Assembly (NCBI RefSeq): GCF_014633365.1 | Contig: NC_068351.1 | Location: 1,508,001-1,572,000, forward strand | Direction: 5' to 3' | Source of the DNA: Diospyros lotus | Lineage: Eukaryota; Streptophyta; Magnoliopsida; Ericales; Ebenaceae | DNA: 64,000 nt | Shown here: positions 53,931-62,548 of the stretch, piece by piece | Position numbering within the stretch: position 1 is the stretch's first letter | Layout of the letters: the number at the start of each line of letters is the position of its first letter | The notes under the pieces: model-generated | What the model was told of the DNA's origin: nothing | Databases searched by the model: none | The model's input: the letters and a program-made list of their open reading frames with translations, nothing else | Made by a program: the position numbers and the translations under genes

Positions 53931-55351
53931 TTAAACATTGCTAGTCCCTTAGCAATCAGACTATACACCTGCCAAACTTTATTCACAATAACTATATGAA
54001 TGTAAAAATTTCAAATTCGAAACCAAAATGCATAAAATCGAATAAGTAATTTAGCATTCTAAATCAGATTTTTGGTTAAAGGTCATACAATCTCAGGAAT
54101 AGAAATTAGGATAACCAACACACAGACTTACTCCCTCAAAGTTTTGACTTCAAATCTCACTATGAATTTTCTCTCCAATAAAAAGGATTCCTCAGGTGTA
54201 CACACAAGGGGGTGCACCGTTATAAGAGTAAATGCAGAACAAGTTCAAAACTCGGTGCCATCCCAAATACAAGGAACGTATTTTCATGAAAGAACAAGGA
54301 AATTGACATAGCTTCATGATTGGAATAATGCTCTAGATGAGTAACTTCTGAATTTAAACATGATTCCCTACTCCAAACTCGAATTCTGAGATCACATGAT
54401 TTATAGCATCAAAAAGGGACCAGAATGGGTTGTAATGGGGCTATAAGGTTAATACGGGTTGTCAAAGAAAAGGTAGAGTGTGCAAAGGGTGTGTCAGGAT
54501 TTTTTTTTTTTTTTTTACCATTTCTTTTGAAACAGTTATGCTGAATAGCTAAGAGAATTTTTCCCTTTTTTTCACTTTTTTTTTCTTCTTTTTTTTTCTT
54601 TTTTTCTTTTTTTTCTTTTTTTTTCTCTTTAAATATGAAAATAGATAAACAGACTAATTCCCAAAATCACACCAAACGAGGGTAACGAAAGAAATTGTAC
54701 TACAAATGGCTCAAATGGGATAGCAAAGGAGGTTAATTTAAAGAAAGAAAAAGGTTTAATAAGCTCAAAATGAAAGAAATTGATCCCTCTATCATGCTTC
54801 TACAAAACGATGATACTCAGTCATCTAATTCAGAGTTTGAAACCAGTCAAACTTATCCATTATCATACTAGACATTCAAAACGAATTGATATTTTGAAGC
54901 CATTGAAAAGATAAGATAAACAATAAAACATATTTAGAGTAAGTGTTATTTCACTCAGAATTAACGGTTATTAGGCTCAAACACTCACTTGGATAATAGT
55001 CTCCACTTCTGTTGAGGGATCATACAATGTACTAATCAGCTAATTACTGTTACCTTTGACTTTATGACCGATAACCAATTTTTAAATTTTGAATCCCCGA
55101 TGAATGCAAATTACTTATTCTAATGCACATACGTTTTCAAATAAGAAATCAATGCATCCATGTTTCGTATTGCAAACTTAGCCGGCTATCAGTGCATAAC
55201 TTCAAAACTTTAGGAATAGCGTTATTTGAAACACAATTTTTTTTTTTTTTAATAAGAGCAGATAAAGATAATCAATTCACACAAGACTACAAACTAGCAA
55301 TAGCAAACTCACAGTTAAATATGAACCAGATAATTCATAACTAAACCTTAC
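53931..55351 (-). other. 3' untranslated internal region of the LOG-carrying element
   Basis: Non-coding, with long T/C homopolymer tracts (54500-54630). Repeated almost exactly at 62560-63976. The ORFs at 54072 and 55123 recur in the second copy because the whole segment is duplicated, not because they are genes. Confidence 0.8.
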
Positions 55352-55366
55352 ACCCCCCAACTTGAA
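55352..55366 (-). other. Internal PPT-like tract 3' of the cargo
   Basis: On the minus strand TTCAAGTTGGGGGGTG, nearly the same as the element's true polypurine tract and as the tract at 57567. Lies just downstream of the LOG ORF in transcriptional order. Confidence 0.6.
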
Positions 55367-55525
55367 TTGCAGTAATAAATTAGGGTTGTTAGGAATACCT
55401 GTAACTCCACAAGTTCATTTTGCTGTGAACTGCTAAAACTTAAACAACAAATGAGCACACCATATATATATATATATTTATATTTTCATACCAAAATAAA
55501 AATTGATGCAAGTCATAAGATAAAA

Positions 55526-55725
55526 AAAATGCGTCTCAAGAGTAAAAAAGTACTCCTTACTCAGCCACATTATCAAAGACTTTGCTAACAACATTCCACA
55601 GTTTTGTTTTTGTTTTTTTTTTTTTTAAAGAACACAGCCAAGAAAAATCCTGCAAGGTGTACAATAACTAGATGCGTCTCAAGAGTACAAAAAGTACTCC
55701 TTACTCAGCCATCTTAATAAAGAGC
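55526..55725 (-). repeat. Two short repeats of a CRP-ORF-derived motif downstream of LOG
   Basis: ATGCGTCTCAAGAGT...ACTCCTTACTCAGCCA occurs at 55530-55568 and 55672-55712 and matches 56707-56757 inside the cysteine-rich ORF, where it encodes the LSKES...LTLETHP region. Confidence 0.75.
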
Positions 55726-55730
55726 ATTTC

Positions 55731-56390
55731 TCACAGTGATAAATCTAAATTAATCGGACCCCTTTGGCGCTTGTTACTAATTGCCTTAGACCAGTCTATC
55801 CGAGGCTCATGAGGATCGTACTGTGGAACATAAGCATGTAATTTCTCTAGCAGCTTATCAATGGTGGATGCAGAAATGAGAATCTTTCTTGCTGAACGAG
55901 AAATGAACTGTTGGTCCACAGCCTGATCAAGAAAAGAGAGTAACCCATCGAAAAAATGGTTAAGATTTAAAAGTCCAATGGGTTTGGTATGGAGATTACT
56001 CTTGGCCCAGGAGATTATACAAAAGATTTCTTCAAGTGTTCCAAAACCTCCTGGTAAAGCAATGAAGGCATCTGACTGATAAATCTTACAAGCCATGCGC
56101 TCAGACATAGAAGTCGTTTCTATAAGTTGACCGCGTGTAATTCCGGAAATATGTGGTTCAGCTAAAGGGATTGGCATTACACCTACCACAGATGAATTTC
56201 CAAGATGTACAGCTTGTGAAACATAACCATTCAATCCACGACTTCCCCCTCCATATACCAAATTAATTTTTTTCTCTCCTAATTTTTTACCAAGTTCGCT
56301 CGCTGCAAGTGCGTAACAAATATCGCTCCCAAGTTGAGAGCCACAAAGTACACATATGGTATTGATTCGACGAACTAACTGGCCTTCCAT
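55731..56390 (-). CDS. LOG-family cytokinin riboside 5'-monophosphate phosphoribohydrolase carried by a retrotransposon
   Basis: LOG enzymes release free cytokinin bases from their riboside monophosphates. This is an intact 219-aa intronless ORF from the ATG at 56390. CVLCGS lies at 13-18, the nucleotide-binding YGGGSRGLNG at 46-55, and the diagnostic PGGFGTLEE at 113-121 with both Gly pairs and Glu intact. AFIALPGG and WAK...KPIGLLN follow as in plant LOGs. The segment before PGG reads MSERMACKIY where plant LOGs usually have a conserved Arg-Lys-Ala-Glu-Met-type stretch, so it is diverged and activity is uncertain. Plant LOG genes normally have several introns, so this copy looks cDNA-derived. 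It lies between gag and the 3' LTR, in the element's sense direction, 20 bp after a good splice acceptor (56411-56412). Confidence 0.92.
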   Translation of the reverse strand: MEGQLVRRINTICVLCGSQLGSDICYALAASELGKKLGEKKINLVYGGGSRGLNGYVSQAVHLGNSSVVGVMPIPLAEPHISGITRGQLIETTSMSERMACKIYQSDAFIALPGGFGTLEEIFCIISWAKSNLHTKPIGLLNLNHFFDGLLSFLDQAVDQQFISRSARKILISASTIDKLLEKLHAYVPQYDPHEPRIDWSKAISNKRQRGPINLDLSL

Positions 56391-56410
56391 GTTTGTTCCT
56401 TTTGTATGTC

Positions 56411-56515
56411 CTGAAAAGAAGTTTGGCGATCAAAAGTAGCTATACAACAATTCAACAAGAAATAAATATAAACAAAAATCATGCGTATGTATAAGTAGTT
56501 GTGATTGTGGCTCAC
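56411..56515 (-). other. Predicted intron between the cysteine-rich ORF and LOG
   Basis: On the minus strand GAAGAT|GTGAGC opens and CTTCTTTTCAG|GACA closes a 105-bp T-rich segment. It lies after the stop of the cysteine-rich ORF and before the LOG ATG. Confidence 0.5.
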
Positions 56516-56557
56516 ATCTTCCTCTGGTTTTACGTCCAGAAATGGCTTAAACTCTTT

Positions 56558-57236
56558 CTATGAAGCGGGGATAAGCTTCCCATCCAATTTTCTTATAGAT
56601 TGGCAAACATGGTCGTTTTTAGTCAGATTCCCAAGACTATAGCGTTGGTGGTCACTTCTAAACTGGGTCCATAAAGCAAGAAGTTCTCTTTGCACTATTC
56701 CACATGGATGCGTCTCAAGAGTCAATCGGATATCATCCAAAGACTCCTTACTCAGTCCATCCTTTATGAAACTAATTTTATCTTCTCGATTTATGGACGT
56801 AAACCCCACAGATTTGCATCGTGTGTTACAGGTCCATCGAGCACATTTGTAACAACCATTCACTCTTTTTGCTCTTCTTTTCTTCGCAAAACTACTCTTC
56901 CATAAGCCTGGAAAATGCTTAAAACTAGGTGAAGTTTCACCAGCTAATCGAACTTTTGCTTCGATCAGCCAACGAATATCTTCAGGGATGTTATTACGCA
57001 TCAACAGCCTAAGTCTTTCACACCTAGCAGCATAAATTTTTTTCAAATCATTCTGCGGGAGAGATGGATAGTACTTGTGAATTTTTGAGAGATAAAGATC
57101 TATTTTTTTTTTAAAAAAAAAATTATACTAAGAAGAAAGTAAAGAACTATAAACTTTACAAAAGGGATGAGAGTACCTGATCGGAGAATAACACAAAGGA
57201 GAGAAGATTGAGCTCAAGAGGGGTGACTTGCCTCAT
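56558..57236 (-). CDS. Basic cysteine-rich protein resembling carlavirus-type nucleic-acid-binding proteins (2 predicted exons)
   Basis: Open frame 57052-56558 on the minus strand (164 codons plus stop) with no ATG near its start. A GT-AG intron (57176-57053) joins it in phase to an exon 57236-57177 that begins ATG and is open for 20 codons (MRQVTPLELNLLSFVLFSDQ), giving 184 aa. A basic patch KKRRAKR at 77-83 runs straight into Cys87, Cys90, Cys95 and Cys99 (GCYKCARWTCNTRCKS). This basic patch plus zinc-finger layout, with a preceding IP..I..LIEAK segment, resembles the small cysteine-rich RNA-binding/silencing-suppressor proteins of Betaflexiviridae such as carlaviruses. That is pattern recognition only. 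It could also be an unrelated plant zinc-finger fragment. It precedes LOG and the same transcript could carry both. Confidence 0.6.
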
Positions 57237-57566
57237 ACAGATATGGAGTCTCTTATAGAGCAATGGGCATCACTATTCTACACTCGACTCGAGGCATGCC
57301 ATAATTGCATCGTCAGACTTGACGTCGTTTAGCGTCTCATTTTTCAACATTTGGCAGTGTGCCTTTTTTTTTTTTCAACGCTCGGCGCCTCTGTTTTCAA
57401 CCTTTGGCAGTGTGCCTTCTTTCTTTATAGGGCAGTGTGATTGCACTGCCCAAGAAAAGATGGCTACCACCAGCGTCAATTCTGTCTCTCTCAATTCAAT
57501 TTTTTTTTTTAATTAATTTTGTTTTAATTTTTATTTTTTTTTTAGGTAAAATTTTGTAGACACCTT
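57237..57566 (-). other. Spacer between gag and cargo
   Basis: Contains two copies of a TTTGGCAGTGTGCCTT text (about 57349 and 57403) and T-runs. A TATAAG at 57252 is only 16 bp from the candidate ATG, too close for a normal TATA box of that ORF. Confidence 0.45.
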
Positions 57567-57580
57567 ACCCCCCAACTTAA
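57567..57580 (-). other. Internal PPT-like tract 5' of the cargo
   Basis: On the minus strand TTAAGTTGGGGGGTAAGG, following GAGGACAATGCGCAA. It closely resembles the true polypurine tract at 53920 and the tract at 55352. Lies between gag and the cargo. Confidence 0.6.
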
Positions 57581-57771
57581 ATTGCGCATTGTCCTCAATT
57601 GGCAATAAAATGATAGAAGATAGGCATACCTGGTGGTCTTCAATACATAAACTTGTATGGAGAAATTTTATTTAGACTGCACATAGAGAAACACTAGTTA
57701 AGTAATGCAGAAAAGGAACAACTTATATGTATATATAAAATTATTTTATTATATTTTTATTTTTATTTTTT

Positions 57772-59001
57772 TTAGAATTTTTTTTTTCTTTTCTTCCAAT
57801 TAAGGATCAAATGAGTGATTGCCCACCTAATCGTATAATATCTCCCATTCACTACACCACTTTTAAAGTTATTTTCAAAATTATATAAATTGATTTTTCT
57901 CATGAATGCACATATATATTTTGAAAATATATCGTCCGGAGGTGTTGGTTTTATTATATCCGCGTATGGCACATTAATTTGCACAAACATCTCACACGTG
58001 TTTGGTTTAATTTGATCCTCAATAATATCGACTAACCTAAAAGATAGAAATTGAGGGGTAAATGTGGATAAATTTATGATTTTTTCACATTTTGGCTCTC
58101 GAATTTTATCCTCTTCTTCCTCCCAGGTTTCTTCTTTTCTTACATCATTTTGGTCTTTTTCTTCCTCCAAGGCTTCATTGACATCTACCTCACTGTGATC
58201 AACCACTCTCTCTTCTTGCACCAAAGGGTGTACTGTCCTAGGGGCATCAAGTTTCTCAATTATTTCTCCATTCCTTAAGACAGTTACTCCTATGTCCTGC
58301 TCCTGACTTTCACTTTTGATGATGGGTTTTATTAATGGGATTTGGAGTGAGTTGGGATGGACAGGCTCTGACATGCTCAAAGTCTGTGTTAGCTGTGTCA
58401 ATTGGTTCCTAATGTCCTCTGTAACTCTAATGGTGTGTTCTTGACATTTGGACATTTGTGCAAAAATTTCTATTTGGCCTTGCATAAATAGATTGAAGGT
58501 ATCTTCTAAAGAACTCCCATGAGGGGGTTGATATGCATCGAATGTAGACCCTTTATTCATTTGAAATGATTGAGGCTGGGAAATGAAGTGCTCATGTGGT
58601 TGGGTTACAAAATCATTTTCCCATGAGAAATTTGGATGAAAGTGTGAATTAAGGTGATATGCATCAAAGTCCGAATGGTAGTTTTCCTCATGGTTCTGGT
58701 AATACATTCCCTCATAGTTGTGTGTGTGTGTGTAACTGGATTGACCATACAATACCTCCTTAAAAGCAGGTATTATAGGGCAGTCATCCGTTAAATGAGC
58801 TGAAGTCTCACACACAGCACACCAAACCTCAATTTCATGGTAAGTGGGTAACAAATGGGTAGTGTCTGGTTGCAAATCAAAAGTGATTTGCCTAAGAGGG
58901 TATAGATAATCCTTAAGAGGTCTAGACAAATCAGATTCAAAATGATAATTTTCTTCATGATAAGTATCTTGAGCAGACAGATTGTAGTAATTTTGAGACA
59001 T
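57772..59001 (-). CDS. Athila-like gag fragment with zinc knuckle (409 aa)
   Basis: ATG at 59001, open to 57772. A zinc knuckle CAVCETSAHLTDDC (CX2CX4HX4C, residues 61-74) is followed by PIIPAFKEVLYGQ, as in the C-terminal half of Athila-lineage gag. A region like the Athila coiled coil (SSLEDTFNLFMQGQIEIFAQ, then DIRNQLTQLTQTLS) and GVTVLRNGEII follow, then a long acidic stretch (EALEEEKDQNDVRKEE, EEEEDK). The N-terminal capsid part normally upstream of the knuckle is missing and no protease or RT follows, so the element depends on another element's enzymes. The intact frame suggests it is young or under constraint. Confidence 0.8.
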   Translation of the reverse strand: MSQNYYNLSAQDTYHEENYHFESDLSRPLKDYLYPLRQITFDLQPDTTHLLPTYHEIEVWCAVCETSAHLTDDCPIIPAFKEVLYGQSSYTHTHNYEGMYYQNHEENYHSDFDAYHLNSHFHPNFSWENDFVTQPHEHFISQPQSFQMNKGSTFDAYQPPHGSSLEDTFNLFMQGQIEIFAQMSKCQEHTIRVTEDIRNQLTQLTQTLSMSEPVHPNSLQIPLIKPIIKSESQEQDIGVTVLRNGEIIEKLDAPRTVHPLVQEERVVDHSEVDVNEALEEEKDQNDVRKEETWEEEEDKIREPKCEKIINLSTFTPQFLSFRLVDIIEDQIKPNTCEMFVQINVPYADIIKPTPPDDIFSKYICAFMRKINLYNFENNFKSGVVNGRYYTIRWAITHLILNWKKRKKKF

Positions 59002-59202
59002 GAGTGTAAAGTTGACAATCCAATTGCATGTAAAGACTCAGAATGATATGAAAATACTGTTTCAAAATTCTACCTGATCTCAGTCTCATATACAATGTAC
59101 AAACAAAAATAAAGTAAAAGAGAAATAGAGTTACCGATTTTATCAAGAGATGCTTATTCTTTTATTTTTTTTTTATTTTTTTTCTTTTTGTTTTTGCCTT
59201 AA

Positions 59203-59221
59203 TCTCCCCGGCAACGGCGCC
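59203..59221 (-). other. Primer binding site, tRNA-Asp type
   Basis: On the minus strand TGGCGCCGTTGCCGGGGAG, the classic Athila primer binding site, complementary to the 3' end of tRNA-Asp. It is separated from the LTR end (59228) by a few bases. Confidence 0.88.
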
Positions 59222-59227
59222 AAAATT

Positions 59228-60528
59228 TGACTGCACTCTCACCCTGCAATTAAAACACAATAAAAACAAATCATAATAAAACTTTTATATTTTTTTTATT
59301 TTAGTGAGAGGTTTATACTCGCCAGTGTACGAGTGCAGTTGTAGTCCAAATTTAAATTTATATTTTCTGGATGAATCCAGGTCGTCCACTGAGAGATTTA
59401 TTTATGGCAAAAGAAAAAGAATGTCACACACACGCACACGCATTTGGACAAATTGACAACAAGATTTTTTATGGTTTTGTTTTTAGACAACAGATACTAG
59501 AAAATAAAGTAAGGCAAAAATTGAAATAAACATTAAACGTAAAAATATGAATTTGGATAGTGCTTGAGTTAAGACAATTTCAGTACCAACCCGATGATTC
59601 CCAAATTTTAGCATAAAAGATTAACAACATTAATTTAATTTCAGATATGAGGGTTTGTTATTAAATGCAATTAGAGATGATGATAGTTCTAGGTTAAGCA
59701 ATCCCCATACATGATATGCGGGATTCTAATTTAAGCAACTACCATAAATCCAATTACAATTAATATATAAAACAACTAAATTAATCATCCGGGTTTGGGT
59801 ATGATAGAGTTTCCAGTTCTAGTAACTCTCATACATGGCATGAAAGCTCTAAGTTAGGCTTACGCTCCAATCCAAACCTAGTGATTTTTCAATAATTAAT
59901 GCACACTCATACTGAAATTTAAATTAAGGTTACTTATTTAAAACGCAGCTTTCTTTGGGAATCATTGGCGTTGGACACTGTCCTTGCCTTAACCCAAGAT
60001 TAGATTTAGCTACTCATCTCCATTAAATTAATTGACAGGAATTTAAATGACATAATTTAAATAACAGAATTTAAATGACAGGAATTAAAATAGAAGAAAC
60101 TAACCGGCCATTTAGGCGGTAGATAATTAAAATACAAGAATTAAAATTGCAAGAATTTAAAGGCATAAACTAACCGTCCATTTAGGCGGTGAACAATTAA
60201 ATGATAAGAATGAAAATTGCAAGAATTTAAAGGCAAAAACTAACCGTCCATTTAGGCGGTGAATAATAAAGTAATAATAAATGACATAAGAATTTAAAAG
60301 AAGAAATGAAGGAAGTAAGATCACAAGAGAAAATACTAAAGAAAATGAGAGAGAACAAAAGCAATTCTCAAAGAGAGAATTCTAAGGAAATAACTAAACT
60401 TTTATTCAAGAATAATAATCACACTTACAAATGCAATCAAGTGATCTATTTATAGGCCACAAGATGCAATACAAACCACATAATTTCAATTATTCAACTA
60501 GACATAATTATATCTAATGGGCACTCAC
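59228..60528 (-). mobile_element. LTR B: 5' LTR of the LOG-carrying element, truncated (1301 bp)
   Basis: Its 3' end (TGACTGCACTCTCACC on the + strand) abuts the primer binding site. It matches LTR A closely, including the same variants in the CCATTTAGGCGGT modules. It stops at GGGCACTCAC where LTR A continues ACACTTAAAG; the text jumps to GGCGCCAAAATT of another copy, sharing only AC at the junction. Its promoter-proximal part is therefore lost. Confidence 0.88.
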
Positions 60529-60540
60529 GGCGCCAAAATT
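60529..60540 (-). other. Primer-binding-site stub between LTR B and LTR C
   Basis: GGCGCCAAAATT, the first bases of an internal region directly adjoining LTR C. The rest of that internal region is deleted. Confidence 0.8.
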
Positions 60541-62548
60541 TGACTGCACTCTCACCCTGCAATTAAAACACAATAAAAACAAATCATAATAAAACTTTTA
60601 TATTTTTTTTATTTTAGTGAGAGGTTTATACTCGCCAGTGTATGAGTGCAGTTGTAGTCCAAATTTAAATTTATATTTTCTGGATGAATCCAGGTCGTCC
60701 ACTGAGAGATTTATTTATGGCAAAAGAAAAAGAATGTCACACACACGCACACGCATTTGGACAAATTGACAACAAGATTTTTTATGGTTTTGTTTTTAGA
60801 CAACAGATACTATAAAATAAAGTAAGGCAAAAATTGAAATAAACATTAAACGTAAAAATATGAATTTGAATAGTGCTTGAATTAAGACAATTTCAGTACC
60901 AACCCGTTGATTCCCAAAGTTTAGCATAAAAGATTAGCAACATTAATTTAATTTCAGATATGAGGGTTTGTTATTAAATGCAATTAGAGATGATGATAGT
61001 TCTAGGTTAAGCAATCCCCATACATGATATGCGGGATTCTAATTTAAGCAACTACCATAAATCCAATTACAATTAATATATAAAACAACTAAATTAATCA
61101 TCTGGATTTAGGTATGATAGTGTTTCCAGTTCTAGTAACTCTCATACATGGCATGAAAGCTCTAAGTTAGGCTTACGCTCCAATCCAAATCTAGTGATTT
61201 TTTAATAATTAATACACATTCATACTGAAATTTAAATTAATGTTACTTATTTAAAGCGCAGCTTTCTTTGGGAATCATTAGCGTTGGACACTGTCCTTGC
61301 CTTAACCCAAGATTAGATTTAACTACTCATTTTTATTTGAAAGTTAATTGACATAAATTTAAATAATGTAATTTAAATAACAGAATTTAAATGACAAGAA
61401 ATTTAAAGGCATAAACTAACCGGCCATTTAGGCGGTGGATAATTAAATGACAAGAATTAAAATTGCAGAAATTTAAAGGCATAAACTAACCAGCCATTTA
61501 GGCGGTGAATAATTAAATGACAAGAATTAAAATTGCAGAAATTTAAAGGCACAAATTAACCGGCCATTTAGGCGGTGAATAATAAAGTAATAATAAATGA
61601 CATAAGAATTTAAAAGAAGAAAGAAAAAAGTAAGATTATAAGAGAAAGTACTAAAGAAAATGAGAAAGAACAAGAACAATTCTCAAAGAGAGAATTATAA
61701 GGAAACAACTAAACTTTTATTCAAGAATAATAATCACACTTACAAATGCAATCAAGTGATCTATTTATAGGCCACAAGATGCAATACAAACCACACAATT
61801 TCAATTATTCAACTAGACATAATTATATCTAATGGGCACTCACACACTTAAAGTTAAATGGATTTTAGCTATAATACACACCTAATATTAAATGGATTTT
61901 AGCTAAAATACATACCTAATAAAGCACTCATAAAGTTAAATGGATTTTAGCTATAATATCCACCTAATAGTTAAATGGATTTTAGCTAAAAAACACACCT
62001 AATAAAGCTCTCACATAAAAAATAAAAATAGATTTCTATAAATTGGTTTTTAATCTTCATTAGGATTAAAAATAATCCTTGGGCCTTCTCCAAATAATAT
62101 TTTCCATGGGTTGCTCAAATTGGACCTTAATTCTTCATGGGCTTGAATTCTTCATGGACTTGATTTATTCATGGGTTTGATTTCTTCATGGATTTGATTT
62201 CTTCATGGATTTGAATTCTTCATGGGCTTGAATGCTTCATGGCTAAAAATAAAAAAAATAATTTAATATTATTAATAAATTATATATTATATATATGTAT
62301 TACACATAGCACACATATATATTAGATTATATTATATATATAGTACATGCATGCATATAATGATGTATATGTATTATATATAATTTTATATATTATTATT
62401 ATTTACTTTAGAACTTCATTTCATTTATCTTTCAATTTAAACTTGCATATAACCATAAAATATATATTAATATCTAATTTAAACCATATTTAAGATCGAA
62501 AGAAGGGTATAATTATAACAAATTTTTTACAAAATTAACCACTAATCA
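60541..62548 (-). mobile_element. LTR C: complete LTR of the family (2008 bp)
   Basis: Full length from TGACTGCACTC to CCACTAATCA (minus strand TGATTAGTGG...GAGTGCAGTCA). On one side lies a primer-binding-site stub and on the other a polypurine tract, so it is shared between two internal regions, as in a tandem array. It differs from A and B by scattered substitutions, a rearranged set of CCATTTAGGCGGT modules (61420-61580) and a shorter TTCATGG minisatellite. Confidence 0.9.

Noticed and set aside
54072..54311. 79-codon ORF identical at 62700-62939
   Set aside because: Identity comes from duplication of the retroelement 3' region as a whole; the translation shows no coding character and starts in non-coding leader-like sequence.
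55123..55344. 73-codon ORF near-identical at 63748-63969
   Set aside because: Same reason: it is part of the duplicated non-coding 3' region and contains a homopolymer run.
57246..57262. CTCTATAAGAG as a TATA box for the cysteine-rich ORF
   Set aside because: It is only about 16 bp from the candidate ATG, so a normal start site 30 bp downstream would exclude that ATG.
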